This document shows positions 12,168-24,200 of a DNA stretch of 64,000 nucleotides, piece by piece; positions within the stretch are counted from its first letter, which is position 1, and every line of letters begins with the position of its first letter. The DNA is from Opisthocomus hoazin. Taxonomy: Eukaryota; Chordata; Aves; Opisthocomiformes; Opisthocomidae. The notes under the pieces are model-generated. The model made no database searches. It was not told the origin of the DNA and was given only the letters and a program-made list of their open reading frames with translations. The translations under genes were made by a program, and so were the position numbers. The DNA lies in NCBI RefSeq assembly GCF_030867145.1, contig NC_134428.1, forward strand, positions 21,307,537 to 21,371,536, read 5' to 3'.

Positions 12168-12315
12168 CGTCCCGGGCCATCGGCGTGAGGAAGGCGCTGA
12201 GGCGGTGGGGCCCGCCCTAGGGCCTCTCGGTACCGGGGTGCACGGCGCTGGGGAGAAGGCGGGCAGCGGTCGAGCCGCAGAAGTCGCGCAGTGACGTGTC
12301 GAAGCGTGTCGTCAC

Positions 12316-12323
12316 CGACGTCA
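12316..12323. promoter_or_regulatory. Variant CRE site
   Basis: CGACGTCA differs from the CRE palindrome at one base. It lies in the upstream part of the CpG island, 24 bp from a second variant (TGACGTGT, 12292-12299). Confidence 0.45.
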
Positions 12324-12580
12324 TCCAGCGAGTGCAGGCGGTCAGGGCTCCTCAGCGTCCGCTGCGCCTCGGGAAGCCAGTGCTCAAAACCGTGCCAGGG
12401 GTCGTCTCTGCAGGCCGCGGCCCGAGGCCCCGCTGGCCCGGGGAGCAGCTCCCAGGCGGCCTCGGCCTGCGATGGCGGCGGCCGGCTGGGCCTGGGTAGC
12501 AGCGAGGGGCCAGGGCCCACCCTCTGCTGAAGGCCGTTGTGACACGTGGCGTTTTTCTGCCTGAAATTTAATTTCTTGAT

Positions 12581-12588
12581 TGACGTCA
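12581..12588. promoter_or_regulatory. Consensus CRE at the upstream edge of the CpG island
   Basis: A perfect TGACGTCA sits where base composition turns back to AT-rich, about 430 bp beyond the three-site array. Confidence 0.55.
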
Positions 12589-13508
12589 GGTGTAATTTTA
12601 AAGCCTGTTGAAGCGATCTAGTGCTGGGTGGGTGGTGAGGCAGGGGTGAGAAGATCAAAGTAGGAGTCTGTGTCATTCGTCTGAAGGAGAATCCCCTCGG
12701 TCTCCTGATTCGGTACTGGGGGAAAGAAAAACAACCCACGTTTCCGGAAGCAGCTGGTGTGTCATCGCCTGGCAGTGGCTGGGATCCCGGACCTGGCTGC
12801 AAAGTGAAATCATAAAAGACAGGCACGTGCCCTCGGTTCTACGAGATTGTGTGGGCCTTTCTGTATTACTCCTTTTGTTTGTGCTTCAAATTTATGCCGT
12901 AAACTTCTAATCCAGTTTGAGCTTCAGATAACTCATCCTGCCCCAGGCCTGTACCAAGCACTGGGGCAAGTGACACAAATACAGAGAGCTGAGGGAAACC
13001 GCTAAAATGACTGGGATTTCACAGAAAGTTAAGATTGTTGAGAAGTTTTAAGATATCCCCAAATCTCAGGGAGTCACAGATTTAGGACAAAACCCAAACC
13101 AATTAAACAAAACCTTTCATGAAAGTGAGAATCCTGTGTGATTATTAATCACACTGAGAGGCTGTTGACAACATTTCCTCAAAGAGCAAATCTTTTTCTC
13201 CTTGGCATGAAGAGACTCTTAAAAACACCTTTAGGCGTTGCAGAAGTCAGGATGAGAACAGCACCAGACTCTTAATCATGAGCCATTCACGGGCAGCACA
13301 GAACCTTTCTTGAGAAAGTTCTTTTTCTCGTCCAGGATCTTACTTTTCGGTTGTAAGTTGAGACTGGGTGGCACCAAATTCCACATATGAAATACCGCTG
13401 TAATTCAGGAGTTTCCCCACAGGATGTCATCCTTGCCCCACGAGAAGCCAGTCAGACTGGTAGGATGAAGACAAAACAACTCAGCCTCTGAACCCCCCAT
13501 AATCTCTA

Positions 13509-13587
13509 GGCCTGATTTTCGGAACAGCTGAGCACTCAGGACTCCCGCTGGAATCCACAGATGCTAAGCTGCCGGCAAATCAGACCC
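13509..13587. repeat. Ancient palindromic (MITE-like) interspersed repeat
   Basis: The two ends form an imperfect inverted repeat: the left arm reads cctgattttcgg...agctgagcac and the right arm is close to its reverse complement (...ctgccggcaaatcaga). The wording matches, from memory, a palindromic repeat that is abundant in reptile genomes and found as decayed copies in birds. I do not assign a library name. Confidence 0.5.
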
Positions 13588-16500
13588 TATGTAACTGTGA
13601 AGTGCCCAGATTGGTGTTTTCTGATTAGCTCAGTTACTCCTGCCCCACTAGCTTTGTCTGTGCCCTACTTGAGGTCCTCTTCAGATTTCTGATGTTCCAA
13701 GGGGTTTTGGCAGAGAATTCAAACAACTATGAAGTCCAACTCCTACGATAGGCCAGCTTCGTCTGTAAGTGAGAGTGATATTAAGGTATACAATAATCAA
13801 ACAAATCAGTTGCCAGACGCCCTTCGTTCTCTATGCATTCATCCATGAAAGCAGTTTTCAACGTCTTGCATCTAATTGTCAAAAGGAAAAGGCCCACCCC
13901 TCCCTCTTTCCCCCGCAGCACTGTTGTTGCTCATCTAATCAGTCAGAAGCTGTTCTAAAAACAGGACAAAACAGAATTTTGTTTACTACTGCAGATCTGC
14001 AGCAGTACGCCTTCTGTTGCGCTGCTGAGGGACTGGGCAGAACCTCACAAATACACATGAGGATCCCTATTGATGTTTCTGCAGATGTTTTGTTACGAGC
14101 GTAAGCATCCCAGTAAAATCTTGTAAGAGAGAGGCTTGTACTCAGTCTCAGTGGCTTCCCTTTCTCCATTTGCTTATTGTCTGACCAGTTCCATGCTTCA
14201 AGATTTCCAGTCTTCGACCAAAATTATAACAGTTTATATTAATACAAAATAGAATAAAAGACTATTAAAGGCTTAATTTTTCTATTCCTTCTTTTACTTT
14301 CTCAGTTTCCAGCTTTACCTTTTTCCTATTTCTATTCTATTTTCCTTTTCCCATCCCTGTTTCTTCCAATAACTCCTATTCTCTTTCTGCTGAGATGAAG
14401 AAATACTCATACAGCTGCTTCTGTATCTCCTTCCTTCATCTCCCGTATATAGAGAGAGGTTGGAGACTGAAAGATGGCAGAAAATAGAGGACTGGAGGAC
14501 AGAAAGGAAGAGGCAATAAGGGCAACATTATTTCCATTTCGCTTGTTGGCTACAAAGCAACTGAACTGTGAGCAGAGACCAGGAGCTCTTGGGGAAGGGC
14601 TGGAGCGTGGCCTTCTGAGACCCTGGGAAAAGGTGGCAGAACATTACAGCTGAAACTTTGCATGGCTGTTGGAGAAGCTCATGGACTGCTTGTACATGAA
14701 GACCATATTGCAGTTGGAGTGGCGTCTGGGCAGCTCTGATAAATGAGGAAGAATCTATGGAAAAAGCACTGATATTGAGCTGCAGTGAGTAAGATCCATT
14801 TTCTGCTTACAGAAAGGCCAGAAGAGGAAATGGGCTCACTGATGAATGTTGGCACAAAATATGAAATGGGGAGGGCTGAAGTGCCTGAGTTTGGTTCTTT
14901 CTATCTGTTTCAAGCCCCAATTTTTTCTACCTGGGTCAAGCATGGAGAGGATATATGGATTTAGCCCTTGAAAGGATGCAGAGCTATCATTTCAGTGTCT
15001 GGAAGCTTGTAGCTGAGTAATCCCAAAGTCTTCCCAAGTCTCCACCTGGGTGACGGCCCATTCTTTACCCAGTCCACTGTGACCCATACCTTAAAGCCTG
15101 TGTTCTCTTCTCTCAAAGTGTGTTATCAACATCAGCAGAGGAGGCACAGTATGAGGGAGGTGCTACCACTTCACCCGAGAATGCAGCTAATGGACCCTGT
15201 AAGTGTTACAAAACTGAATGTTTGCGCATACCTGGGACATGCCTGTTGTTTTCCTGAGTGCTACCAGGCACTGTCACTGCCAGGAAGAATTATTTTGCTC
15301 AGAGAAACTGGGAAGTAAATAAACAACAAGGAGGATATGCCTACCACTTGCAGTCTAGCACCATGCCGCAATATCAGAGCTAGTGCTAATGTAATTTAAA
15401 CTTCAGAGTTTAGGGAAGAACCTGGCAATCTTAAGACAACAGCAAGAAAAAGTGTGCACTAATGGAATCACCTGGGTTGATAAATCATCCGCCTTGTCCT
15501 TTCTGACCACTGTGCTAGATGAGCAAACTGAGTCAAAATATCGAACTGTTGTTACCACAGGGCAGAAGCACTCCTGGCTTCGTCTGACTTATTTAAAGGT
15601 GTTGGGGCCCTTGAATTGCTCGTTGTGCATTCAGATAGTAAAGCTGGTAGATCTGAAGAAGATTTATGATCTAAACTCTTTTTGCTTCTGCGTTGTTGAG
15701 ACTGTGGCTCTCTGTGCCTGAGGAGGTGCCGGAGTTATACGCACTTCAAGCCCTTACCTAAGCTGATAGTTTTGTCGTGTTAGAAGAGCCATATTCTGCT
15801 TATTGCATTCTCAGAGGTTTTATGTGGCTTTTTCAATGTCTTTTTCTCTGCAAACTCCCCATAGCAGAATGAAAAAGTGGAGAGAGACAAAGCAAATAAC
15901 ACTCTCCTGTGGAGGAATGAAATAAGAATAGTTCAAACATATTGACTATTTTCTAGTAACATCATTAACATCCCTTTTAACATTGCTGTAATATACAGTT
16001 GTTTGGGACAGGCGTATTTTTTTTTTAATCCAGATTTGCCAAAACTCCTTGAGCTTCTAACCACTGACAGTAAGACGTTAAAAACTAGGTCCAGAGAAAG
16101 AACTAGAGAACCACAACCAGCCTTGTAATGGTAAGACTGGAAGAGGAAGGGATAACCAAACAGTGCTTTCAAATTATATTTGTTTGATTTCAGTGTATTC
16201 TGATTTTTAATCATATTTTCTTTCCCCTTTGATAGATCTGTGAGTACAGGGGTTGCAGAACGCTTGGTTTGTGCTGTTTGTAAGTTCACAAACGTGGATT
16301 CTCTTGCAGTGGCCCAGCCCAGCTTTCACTAAGCAGTAAAAGTGCCTAATTATGCCAAAGCAAAGCATGCCTTCTTCTTTTATTTAATTTGTAGCACCAT
16401 TTTTTCTTTTCCATGAGATATTTTCATCTTCTGTCCCACAAAGGGTACATTACTTGTATACATAAACTATGTGAGTCGTGACACTTCACGTAGTTAATTT

Positions 16501-17470
16501 TCACTGTTTTCAGACTGCTTGACAGTAGCTTGTTCTCCTTCATTACACACAAGCCAATGAGTGGAGTAGTTTACTTTCAAAACACAAAACCTCATATTAA
16601 TCCCCAAACAATTAATTATTGAGAGAAGACAAGTGTATTTTTAACCCAGCCTGTGACTTTTCTACTTATTTCATGCAACAGGGCATGATCTGTGTAATTC
16701 CAGGTGTGTCCTGCCAAGTGCCCTGCAGTCTCTATGTTCTTAGCGTGAAGTTATTGTGATCACATGCAGGGACCCTGTACCTTGGTTCTGAGAGTACAGA
16801 AAGATGAGAAAGTGAGGTTCTGCTCAAAGGTGTTTCCTCACAGGACACAGAAACTGGGCCTGTGGTGTCTGAGTGGGGCTGAAGGCTCAACAGGCCTTGC
16901 TTCTGAGTTCTGAATCTGAAGGTGTATTCCTAGAGCAGAAGGGGACAGGACAGGCACTTGCTGGCTCGAACGTGTGTCCTCAGCGTACACAAAAGTCTGA
17001 CATCTCTGAAACAACATAAAACCAGACGTAGGTCCTAAAAGTGTTTGGACCTCTGATTTTGAGTACACAAAGGCTCAAGCAGCAGGTGGTTTTGTCAGTT
17101 CAGGCGCGTAGTTGTCTATGTCATAAAAAGTCATCAGAAAACAAGATGAGTGACATTAAGAGGGGAAAAAAAGGGCACAAGCCTAAGAAGTACAAAAACA
17201 AAGCCAAAGAAAATGGAGCTCCTGGAGAACAGAATCTAACATGTTTGCTGCTGAGCTATGTCCATTTTTTTCTGCATTGTTTTTAAAATGACATTTCATC
17301 TGGTGATGCAGAGCCAAATATCTCCACGGGTAACATGTAGCTCCCCCAACTCATAGGAAATTAGCAAGCCTTAATAAAATGGATGCATAGCTTGCTATTG
17401 CAGTTCCACATCTAAAGGGGAAACAGATGTTTTCTTTAGTTATTCTCTTCATGTCTGAAGGAAAGCTGTT

Positions 17471-17520
17471 GTTTAGTTGTTTTTTGGGGTTTTTTGTTTT
17501 TTTGTTTGGTTTTTTTTTTT
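17471..17520. repeat. T/G-rich low-complexity tract
   Basis: About 50 bases made almost only of T with scattered G, ending in a run of eleven or more T. It reads as an interrupted poly(A) on the minus strand. I saw no retroposed gene body next to it. Confidence 0.75.
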
Positions 17521-19863
17521 AAAGGCTGGTGCTGAAAAGGTTACAAATGCTGCAATTTTTACAGACCTACTCCAAGGCTCTCTGCTAACCTGAATTGCTG
17601 AGGTGACGCTTGCAGGTGCCTGTCACCCACTTACCAGCCTCCTATTTCTTAACACCTACACTTTCGGATGAATAAATAGCACAGAGTCCACAGTATTTGC
17701 CTGAGACCATTACTGGGCTGGCAGGCCAGGCTTCCAAGCCCTCTGCCTGAATTCACTGTGAAGTTTCTCAGCCCAGGTGAGTTCCAAAGGAGAGGCAGGA
17801 TGGATGCGCATCTGGAAAGCGTGCTATCAGAGATGTCACTAAGTGGGTCTCTCAACGCTGCCACATGAAAAGGAGAAATCTTGGTTCTTCACCTCCTTCA
17901 CCTGGCTCCCTTCACTTAGTGCATGTTGTGCATTCTGCCCACAGTTTTCCACTACACATTGCAGATGGGCGATCTTTTCTCTTTCCATTTTTACACAAAT
18001 ATTTTCAAGATGTGCAAAAACATTGGCACTTACAGTGAGTGTTTGCCATCTGAAAGAGCTTGCCACTGCAAACATGTCTGCATGCATCCACATATCTCTA
18101 GTATTCATTCTTTACTTTGCAGATGGGTATCAAACACAGAGACTTTCAAAATGCTAATTCATTGGGCTGCTATATTTGTTTGTTTTTACATGTTTATTCA
18201 TTGTTCCCTGAATGGGGGGATCCCAAGCCGCCTTTATTCCTCTGCAGCTACCAAGTGGACATTAATACGAAAAGCAGGTCCCTGTCAACAAAAAAAGGCC
18301 CCAAAAGATTGTAGCCCTTGGCTTAATACCCTTTCAGAGTATTTACCCAAACAATCCTTTTTAGCCTGTGAATATTCATGGTCTTACAGATATTATGAAA
18401 GGATAAACACTCCACGCACACCTAAATGCGACTACTAACTAATTTAGGAATTATTAGTCTCCAAAAATGGAGAAGGAAAGGGACTCTGTCATTTAAAGAA
18501 ACGATAGCAAATGATGCAAAACCCAGGCGGCAGGAATGCAGAGAAGAGCTGGCAGGAGCTAACCAGATGAATGATCAGCATTTTATTCAGGCGGTGTTTC
18601 AGTGTCCACCCAGAGGAGATGAAGTATCCTGGCCTCTCAGTGCAGAGAAGGAGAAATAAATCAGGTTTTACCACAAGCAGGGTGGCAGGGAGTTAATTAG
18701 GAATGGAAAAAATATATTTCAGTTTGCAAAGGCATAAAAAAATGAGCAAATGAAGGCACTAAAATACATTGAAAACGTGTTGGAACACACCTGGGGAACA
18801 GTGACTGAGAATCCCGCAGTGGGAGCCTGCAGCCACGAGGGACTTCGCACAACAGGTGACGCTGGCAGCTCTGCTGAAAGCTGCAGTCCAGTAGCCAAAT
18901 GCTGCTGCTCTGAGCTGTCGTGCGAAAGCAGACATTTCCCGTACCCTGTCTCCTGTCAGAGTCTCTCCAGCAATGAGGCAGGTAACAAAGGCAAGGGTGC
19001 ATAAAGAAATAAAAGGACCTTAGATTTCCTCTCAAGGTAGATTTTTAAAAAACACAACCCTCCTTAAAGTCAAGAGGAATTGCTCCACATCTCTTGTAAC
19101 TTGCCTCCCAGGAGTTGTGCAAAACTAAAATATGACAGATTTTGCGATTAAGCAAAACTACACAAGAAAATTAGCAGAAGCCACAAGAAGCAGGATGGTG
19201 GTGAAGCTACCTTATTACCCCATGTTCAGTGATTTCCATTGATGATTTAACAGTAAAGCTCAATTAAATGAGTAGTAAACTGATAGATGCCAGCCACGGA
19301 TCTGCTCTGTGGTGTAGAAGCACATGCACATGGATACATTAAAGCAGGAGAAACTTTCAAAGGCAATGCATCACTTTATTTTTTCCTGTTCCAAGCTGAG
19401 GTTAAGCATGTCTGGGGCGTGCACCTCTCCAGCCCTAATGAAGATCAGTTCCAGACCAAGAGCCACGAGTCCTCGCTTCAGTCTGCTGAGTGACAGTGCT
19501 GCGTTTCTAGGGGGGCCAAAGGCTTCTGTTTTCCACTGGGTTTAAACCGTGGGTACAAGTGGGTTTGGGGGGCATATTGGCTTGCAGGAGGCAACGTCCT
19601 GGCTGTCAGCTGTTGGTGACATATTACCTCCGTGGAGAATGGCACAGGTCCTGCTGCATGCCATTCCAGATCTGCTGACGCACCCTTTTTGCCAAGAATG
19701 CCATAGGTTGCAGATCACTGCTCAAGAGGAAAGGTTTGTACATGAATGAATGCATGAATATGGCTTCTGGCTGAAATATTTAATCAACGTTTAAGTGACT
19801 TTCTGCCACCAGTGAATATCAACATTCCTCATTTTGGGTAAAAGCTGTGAGTCACATTTCAAT

Positions 19864-19901
19864 AATATATTCAGAGAGCATCAATATATTCAGATAGCAT
19901 C
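19864..19901. repeat. 19-bp tandem duplication
   Basis: Two adjacent 19-bp copies beginning aatatattcag differ at one base. Confidence 0.8.
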
Positions 19902-21059
19902 CAATGATGCAAGAGCGCAGTCTGTGGTCAATCACCGTTCCAGTAATTTAGGAGAGTGCAGAAGAAGGAGTGCTGGCTTTTGACTGTCTCCATGTTGGTT
20001 ATTTACACACCACGTCATTTTGAGCTTGTTGTTTGCTTGTAGCTTTGGGCTGACAGTTGCCTGATTCCAAAGGCAATTCAGCCCCTGACATAAAGCAGAA
20101 GAACAATGCACGGTTCCTGTAAAACAACAGTGCTCCCCTCCACTGCTGTCAGAATGCAGGGATTAGATGCAGAATAATGCAGTCCCTGATCAAACCTGCA
20201 GCTGTAATTCAACCTCTGGACAGTGCTGATGCCATAAATTTGTGAAGAAAGTGCAGCTCAAGCGATTTGTGAACAAGGGCTGGTGAGTCCAATTGAATTA
20301 CAGTTGTGGGAGCAGCCGGGATCCCCCTGCACCGAATCATTACTAATGAGAGCCAGAGAATGATTACTTACAATTTTAATGAAATTGAATTTTAATTTAC
20401 AACCTTGGCTAGAAAAGAAAGAGGGAGAAACATACAGTGAATATTTGTGGGTGACAGGGCAAAAGTACAGCCAGGAACCCAAAATAAACAGAAGGAGAAT
20501 GCATTCTCCTGAAAGAGACAAGATTACATTTTATCTTCAAAAATAAATTCATATTTTTGCAAACGGTTGTTATACAGCGAGTGCTGAAGAAAGCTACTCT
20601 ATATCACAGTGATGATGAAGAAAGAGCTCAGAAAGAAAATGCTCAAATATGTTTTCTCCGGTCCATTGACGATACTTAGAAGAAGGGGAAGTCCTTAGCT
20701 GATTCTCAAGCCATTGCAGCCCATTGTTTTGGCATGAAATCAGCAGAATGGTAACTACAAGCACCACTGACGTATTGTAATCAAATAATCACGTGGAACC
20801 CTTTCTGAGCAAGTCTTCCAATTTCAGCATTGAGTGGTTATTAAGTACTGGAAGGAAAAGCATTATTAACACTAAATACTGGTTTAAATAGAATAATGTT
20901 TCTTGCTGTTTCCCATGTTGAGGCATTGCTCTGCTATTTTCATATCCTTTTTAATATTGCACTGTTTCTACTGGACTACAGTAAGGCATAGGGAGGTTAA
21001 GAAAAGTGGTTTATGAAGTTCATCTTGGGTATGGAAATGTGAGGAGAGACGTGGGAAAA

Positions 21060-21240
21060 CTAGACAGCTTGAGCAAGGAACACAAAATGGATGAATAAGG
21101 GTGTACTTGCGGCTCACAACACAGGCCACACAAGTTTTGCAACTCGTAATATGAATCCGCAATTGAGGGATGAGTAGGAAGGTGTGGGATGTATAGTGGA
21201 AGGTCTGAGACCTGGGGCTTACAGCAAGGGTCGCACAAAT
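21060..21240. repeat. Diverged tandem pair, unit about 105 bp
   Basis: On the minus strand two segments about 105 bp apart share a pattern. They begin ttgtgcgaccc (ending near 21239) and ttgtgtggcct (ending near 21133), and both continue into a cysteine-rich-looking frame (CDPCCKPQV against CGLCCEPQV). The copies are weakly similar and the translated frame has stops, so this is read as a decayed duplication and not a gene. Confidence 0.4.
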
Positions 21241-24200
21241 CAGGCAGAGTGCTGGAGAGGTGCTGAAAAATGCTCAGGCTTTTGACTTTACATTTATTTT
21301 ACAGAAGGTAAATCAATATCTCTTCACCCCAGTGCACTTGTACCATATGGCTTTCTGTTACAAGGTGACCAGGGCTTGAACGTGTCTCTTCTGAACTGAA
21401 AACAGCTTAATCCAAAGCGATTTCTTTTCTGCAAAATGTCTAAAGCACTGTATTACCTCATGCCACAGGGTGACAGGACCCAATCCAGTATTTCATTGTA
21501 CAACTCGGGAATCAGCAGATACAAACTATTACTATTCAAATAGTAAAACATGCAAATTGAGTGGGAATTCAGTGTATTTGCATATATTAAACTATTTTGT
21601 TAAAACGAATAGTATTAAAATGAGATTTGCTATACAAGAGAGGATTTTCAAAGAGACGGGGTGGTTCTGCTGGGAGAAATGTTATAAAAATAGGTGGCTA
21701 ATAACAAAGGGTCATTCTCTTCTTCTGTGTGTCACAAAATGATTTCACATAAAAGCATATTGTCACGCACAGTCATTTACTCAGACTCACATGGCCTAAT
21801 TGACTTTGGACACCGAAGCTGTACCACGTCACCACTGGAGGGAGACATCATTCTTTTAAAAAGCTGTAAGACTGCTGCTGCCAGAAATGCACCTCAGCAC
21901 GAAAGGGAGAAAAAATAATCTTGATAAATACAGCTGCTGAATTTGATCCAGGCTGGTCACAGTAAATCACAGGTTCTAATAACAATAATAACGCGGCATG
22001 AATGAAACAGTGCCAGATTAACAAAGATACTTAGTGTGTCCACTCTGATCAATACCGCTCAAGTGAATCTTATCCAGGCATTGAATTTAGTCCAGGTTAA
22101 ATCCAGCACCAGTATCTGTATATTCTCCTCCCTTCTTCCTCCCTGCCTCCCATCACTCACAAGCTGTGCTTGCAGAAACCCATTTGTGATGTTAAAGTCT
22201 CAGGCTGATATTTCCTAACCCTTTATCTGACTGTGACCTTAAGCGTGACCAGAAAATGTTCCTGTAGATGGCATTATTTTAGTTTTCCCTTAACCCCTAC
22301 TGGCCTAGTGGCCTATTTTACAATCATTCAATTACCCCTACTACTGCTGAAAAAACCCAGCGAGAAAATAATTATTTGGTGCAGCTCAAGGTCATCAGCT
22401 GCAGGAGGACAGGGAACCATCAGAGGAGCTCCAAGTCGTACTACTCAGACACTGTTGGACAACTGACAAGGGAATGTATGTACTTCAGAGAGGGGGCCAG
22501 GGCACTCCAGCTCAACGTCTTCTGCTCTAAAACCCAAAAGCTTCTGCTAGTAGAACAAAAGAAGCAGTTCTGCTTGTAAAAAAAGAAAAGAGTCTTTCTA
22601 GCTGATGTGGTGGGGCAGGTTCCCCAAGAGGCTAACGTGGTACATGCCCATATAGACGCATTCCGTGGTGGGGTGCACGTGTGCACACAGATGTGTGTTT
22701 GCACATGCACACGCAAACATTCACACATTCTGCTGAAGTTACAAACCAGCATCTCAGCAAGGTAAAACACGTGATAAGAAAGAAATTCCTGTGCAAGGGA
22801 CTCTCACATTTCCAGTAACAGTGAAGAGCCCATGGAAACTTTCAGCTCAGCTGACTATTTGTGGTTTCTGTTTTGAACTTTATTAATGACACATGCTGCC
22901 ACCTGCTAGCTGCCTCCTCACTCCTGAATTAGGCTAATTATAAAATTAATGCAGAAAACAAAGCTTTCTAAAAAAATATATTCTCATCACCTGCCGACGC
23001 AACCGCATCTCACACCTACAGTTGCGGCCAACCGTGGGTTTCCTGTTGTAGTAACTGAATGGGGCAATTTCAGAATAAATATAGTTCAAACGCTTATAAA
23101 TCTCTAGAGTGAAATCCTAGCTGTGCTGAAAATATGAGCTTCACCACAGATTTTGATAGTTTTTTCAGGCAGTTTTTAAGTTGCTTTTGGTTCTCAGTGA
23201 GCCTTGTTTATGGAAAGGAGACGATTAATGCAATCATACAGCATGTGCCACCCGTTGTGTTTTTGTTGAACCACGCGTCAGCTTCCCTAAACCCCCCCAC
23301 ACCTCCTGACAGTAATCATCTGGTCTTTCCTAATGTTTTAGATGTGCTGGCTGAAGTTTGGAAGATCCAGCTTGGGAGCAGTGATCTAAGACATCAGAAA
23401 AGAGGTAGGAAGAAGCAGGAAAAAACATCATCACCATCATCTCCATTAATTTTACTGCAAGATGAAACCTCATCCTGAAGCCACCCGATCGTCCTAGCCT
23501 AAGCATATGCATATGCCTGTTCTGCACGCGCTTTCACTATACCTTCTAGCTGCTTTAGCTATAGCAATGGTTCTGGTCAGTGCTGAGAATTTGTAAGATG
23601 TCATCTTGGAGATCTAATTTTCAGATGTGCTCAGTATCCGTGATCCTCGTGGATTTCCCTAGGACTCCACCTGCAGGACTTCACACACTGGCAGACTCTA
23701 ATTATCACAAAATCTCCATACGCTGTTTTGTAGCAGAGAAGGTTGTGGCTTAGTTGCTGGAAGAACCTACGGTTCTGACTAACACAGTAGAAACAGGAAG
23801 AGCTAAAAAGAAGAGAAATTCACATATCTACCCCTACTGCACAGTGCAGTTCAATCTTCCTGAGGCATACAAAGTAAATAGCAGTAATAAAATGTGATAG
23901 GAAAATCAATTGGAACAAATGAAGCACTGTCTGTGCTGTATTCTAGCTTCTCTGTCCCATTGTTACTGCTTTGATTAATAAACAGCAATCTGATAATGAG
24001 CAAATCAGCTCAGCACCAGGATATGGCGAAGTAAACGCTGCAGACATGCTACAATGACAAAGCTAAAGCTCACCAGCGTAAGGTTGTCTTTGGAAGACTG
24101 CGTGGCTGCTTCAGGAGGCTGGTCAGAGAAAGAGCATTACTACAGCAGGGTAGGCAGCGCGTGGAGGGCAGAGGTGTTTGGGAGAGAAGCTGTTGTAAGC

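Larger units (their letters stand above)
10790..12550. promoter_or_regulatory. GNA12: CpG island spanning GNA12 exon 1 and promoter
   Basis: The sequence changes abruptly from AT-rich to very GC- and CpG-rich at about 10.8 kb and back at about 12.55 kb. The island includes the GNA12 first coding exon, its leader and about 1.2 kb upstream. It holds GC boxes (around 11917, 11982-11998, 12018-12024 and 12077-12084), CCAAT/ATTGG boxes and CRE sites, and I saw no TATA box. This is the usual architecture of a broadly expressed G protein gene promoter. The edges are estimated by eye. Confidence 0.85.

Noticed and set aside
12155..12826. 223-codon minus-strand ORF upstream of GNA12
   Set aside because: No recognisable domain, composition follows the GC-rich island, and it crosses the CRE array and the island edge.
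17101..17260. Lysine-rich peptide beginning MSDIKRGKKGHKPKK
   Set aside because: It reflects an A-rich stretch; the frame soon ends, and there is no neighbouring exon or family match.
17923..18438. 171-codon plus-strand ORF in the intergenic region
   Set aside because: No similarity to known families that I recognise; overlapping ORFs occur on both strands and no splice or promoter context is seen.
22660..22735. CA/TG-rich stretch considered as a microsatellite
   Set aside because: The dinucleotide pattern is heavily interrupted and has no sustained repeat unit.
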